From Anaerolineaceae bacterium (lineage in GTDB: Bacteria > Chloroflexota > Anaerolineae > Anaerolineales > Anaerolineaceae): a stretch of 13,276 nt of DNA. Under the pieces are notes generated by a model, which saw nothing but the letters and a program-made list of their open reading frames with translations, was not told the DNA's origin and did not search any database. The stretch is from positions 1,771 through 15,046 of the forward strand of contig JAGOIM010000016.1 of the NCBI GenBank assembly GCA_017995665.1, read 5' to 3'. Positions within the stretch are counted from its first letter, which is position 1. Each line of letters starts with the position of its first letter. This document shows positions 11,952-13,276 of the stretch, piece by piece. A program made the translations under genes and the position numbers.

Positions 11952-12932
11952 CTATGCCTTCTTTTCAAGCGCTTTGAGGCTTTCGACATCCCCGACGGGG
12001 ATATCCAAGCCAATCAAAAGGTTGCGAATCGAATTCCAGTGAATCCGCTCCCAAAAGAAGGGGCTGCTATTTGTGTTATGTGGCGAGAGCAGAACATTAT
12101 CCATCTGCTTGAGTGGGCTGTCATCAGAAAGCGGTTCGATTTCAAAAACGTCCAAAGCAGCTCCGCGCAAACGGCCCTCCTGCAAAGCTTGAATCAAAGC
12201 ATTTTCGTCAACAACCGGTCCACGGCAACTGTTAATCAAAACAGCACTTGGCTTGACCTGCCTGAGCGTTTCCTGGTTGATCAGATGCCGAGAAGTCGGA
12301 TTGAGTGAAACGTTTAGACTAATATAATCGGAGCGTTCCAACAAATCTTCCAAGCTGGTCATTTCGATACCCATTTCGATAATGAAATCCGGCTCAATTT
12401 CAATGATGTCGTTTGCCAAAATGGTCATGCCAAAAGCACGTGCCCGGCGAATAAGCGCTTTGCCGATGTTGCCTACGCCAACCACACCCAATGTCGATTC
12501 CATCAGTGTGTGACCTGAGATTTTTTTCCATTCTCCAGCCTTCATTGCCTTATCCATCCAGGGAACATTGCGGGCAAAGCTGAGCATAGCAGCCATGACA
12601 CTTTCGGAAACAGGAACTGTGAAGGCATTCGGCGTACGCCCAATCATGATGCCATACTTCTCACAGGCTTCGGGGTCAATCGCATCGACGCCGGTGCCCC
12701 ATTTTGAAATGACTTTCAATTTTGAGGCGTTTGCGGCAATCACCTCAGCCGTATAGCGATCATCGCCACAAATCGTGCCCTCATATTGACCGACAAATTG
12801 GAGCAATTCATCCACTTCTAATCTTTCGTTTACTTTGGGAATAACGACATTCAAGCCAAAAGATTCTAAAACAGGGGTAAAACGATCCATGTAGGGGATC
12901 ATGTAAGGGGCGGTAACTAAAACAGTTCTCAT
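11952..12932 (-). CDS. D-isomer-specific 2-hydroxyacid dehydrogenase
   Basis: Encodes 326 residues, the usual length for the catalytic plus NAD-binding core of the phosphoglycerate dehydrogenase-like family, with no ACT domain. Motifs: substrate-binding KWGTGVDAID (77-86), NAD-binding GVGNIG (152-157) with the acidic D175 at the end of the next strand (LANDI) that favours NAD(H), and the catalytic triad R237 (NSCRGP), E266 (DVFEIEP) and H285 (LLSPHNTNS). It reduces a 2-keto acid or oxidises a D-2-hydroxyacid; the substrate is not shown by the sequence. Since it lies between a CMP-sugar synthetase gene and an SDR gene (gaps of 10 and 23 nt), it probably acts on an acidic sugar or its precursor rather than in serine synthesis. 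The start has a weak GAGAG Shine-Dalgarno sequence. Confidence 0.92.
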   Translation of the reverse strand: MRTVLVTAPYMIPYMDRFTPVLESFGLNVVIPKVNERLEVDELLQFVGQYEGTICGDDRYTAEVIAANASKLKVISKWGTGVDAIDPEACEKYGIMIGRTPNAFTVPVSESVMAAMLSFARNVPWMDKAMKAGEWKKISGHTLMESTLGVVGVGNIGKALIRRARAFGMTILANDIIEIEPDFIIEMGIEMTSLEDLLERSDYISLNVSLNPTSRHLINQETLRQVKPSAVLINSCRGPVVDENALIQALQEGRLRGAALDVFEIEPLSDDSPLKQMDNVLLSPHNTNSSPFFWERIHWNSIRNLLIGLDIPVGDVESLKALEKKA

Positions 12933-12942
12933 TTTGGGCTCT

Positions 12943-13276
12943 CTATTGATTTTTGATTAAACTTTCGGCGATAACGAAATCAAGCTCTTCGTCAATATCA
13001 GTTGCTTCACGGGCATCCATCTCAAACATTATCGGGCGCTCTCCCAAACGATTGCGCCGGTTGACCAGCGTTTCCCTCGTGAAAAGATAGATACAAGAGT
13101 TTTCTTCATAGATGGGGGGTAAATCCTGGGTGCGCAAAAGAATCGCCGGGTTGTGATTGACCGCCCTGCCAAGCGCATCCCACAAGCGCGTTTGCCAACG
13201 GGTAACGCTGAAGAGTGAATCATATTCCGGCCAGGAGGAGCGCAATTGCTGGATTGCCTTCGAAATAGTCCCGGCT
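12943..13276 (-). CDS. Acylneuraminate cytidylyltransferase-type protein, C-terminal part (partial)
   Basis: The last 111 codons are visible; the frame is open to the right edge, so the N-terminus with the nucleotide-binding motif lies outside the window. The visible part matches the C-terminal half of NeuA/CMP-NeuAc synthetase proteins: SVTRWQTRLW, then LPPIYEENSCIYLFTRE, the region RNRLGERPIMFEMD, and the metal-binding ATDIDEELDF near the end. These enzymes join CTP and a 2-keto-3-deoxy sugar acid (sialic, legionaminic, pseudaminic or KDO-like acids) to give the CMP-sugar. It is the first visible gene of the operon and sits 10 nt before the hydroxyacid dehydrogenase. Which sugar it uses cannot be told; family membership is fairly sure. 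Confidence 0.82.
   Translation of the reverse strand, partial: AGTISKAIQQLRSSWPEYDSLFSVTRWQTRLWDALGRAVNHNPAILLRTQDLPPIYEENSCIYLFTRETLVNRRNRLGERPIMFEMDAREATDIDEELDFVIAESLIKNQ

Overview
The window looks like a piece of chromosome from a non-model bacterium, most likely a member of the Chloroflexota (Anaerolineae-like). This rests on inference: the combination of DUF2085, DUF4126 and DUF4190 membrane proteins, an iron-sulfur aldo/keto reductase, and the style of the DnaE polymerase (complete PHP site, divergent nucleotide-binding loop, acidic linker plus extra C-terminal domain). No rRNA, tRNA, CRISPR array, insertion sequence or phage gene is visible.

Region 1 (1-3185, all minus strand). An aldo/keto reductase with a C-terminal ferredoxin-like domain is followed after 6 nt by a DUF2085 membrane protein. 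After a good extended -10 promoter come a DUF4126 membrane protein and a small DUF4190 membrane protein. After another probable promoter comes the start of an acidic protein that runs off the left edge. None of the membrane proteins has a defined function.

Region 2 (3186-4623). A divergent intergenic region carries an array of seven in-phase 7-nt G-rich repeats with G-quadruplex potential. A plus-strand membrane-anchored family 2 glycosyltransferase follows. The gap before dnaE holds a possible terminator, an extended -10 promoter whose -35 region overlaps a perfect 10-bp palindrome, and a 10-codon upstream ORF in frame with dnaE but closed by stop codons.

Region 3 (4624-8523). dnaE encodes the replicative DNA polymerase III alpha subunit. 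It starts at GTG, keeps all nine predicted PHP metal ligands and the three palm aspartates, and has an unusual nucleotide-binding loop.

Region 4 (8564-13276, all minus strand, entering from the right edge). This is a tight operon for surface glycan synthesis, in transcription order: the C-terminal part of an acylneuraminate-type cytidylyltransferase, a D-2-hydroxyacid dehydrogenase, a short-chain dehydrogenase, a DUF115/MptE-like protein whose motifs resemble GT42 (Cst-type) sialyltransferases and Maf proteins, and two tandem paralogous family 2 glycosyltransferases. The simplest reading is that an acidic alpha-keto sugar is made, activated with CMP, and transferred to a glycan or protein by the DUF115 protein, with the two GT2 enzymes extending the glycan. 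The sugar, the synthase (NeuB-like) and the rest of the pathway lie outside the window and are not known. This cassette is the best candidate here for an undescribed system.
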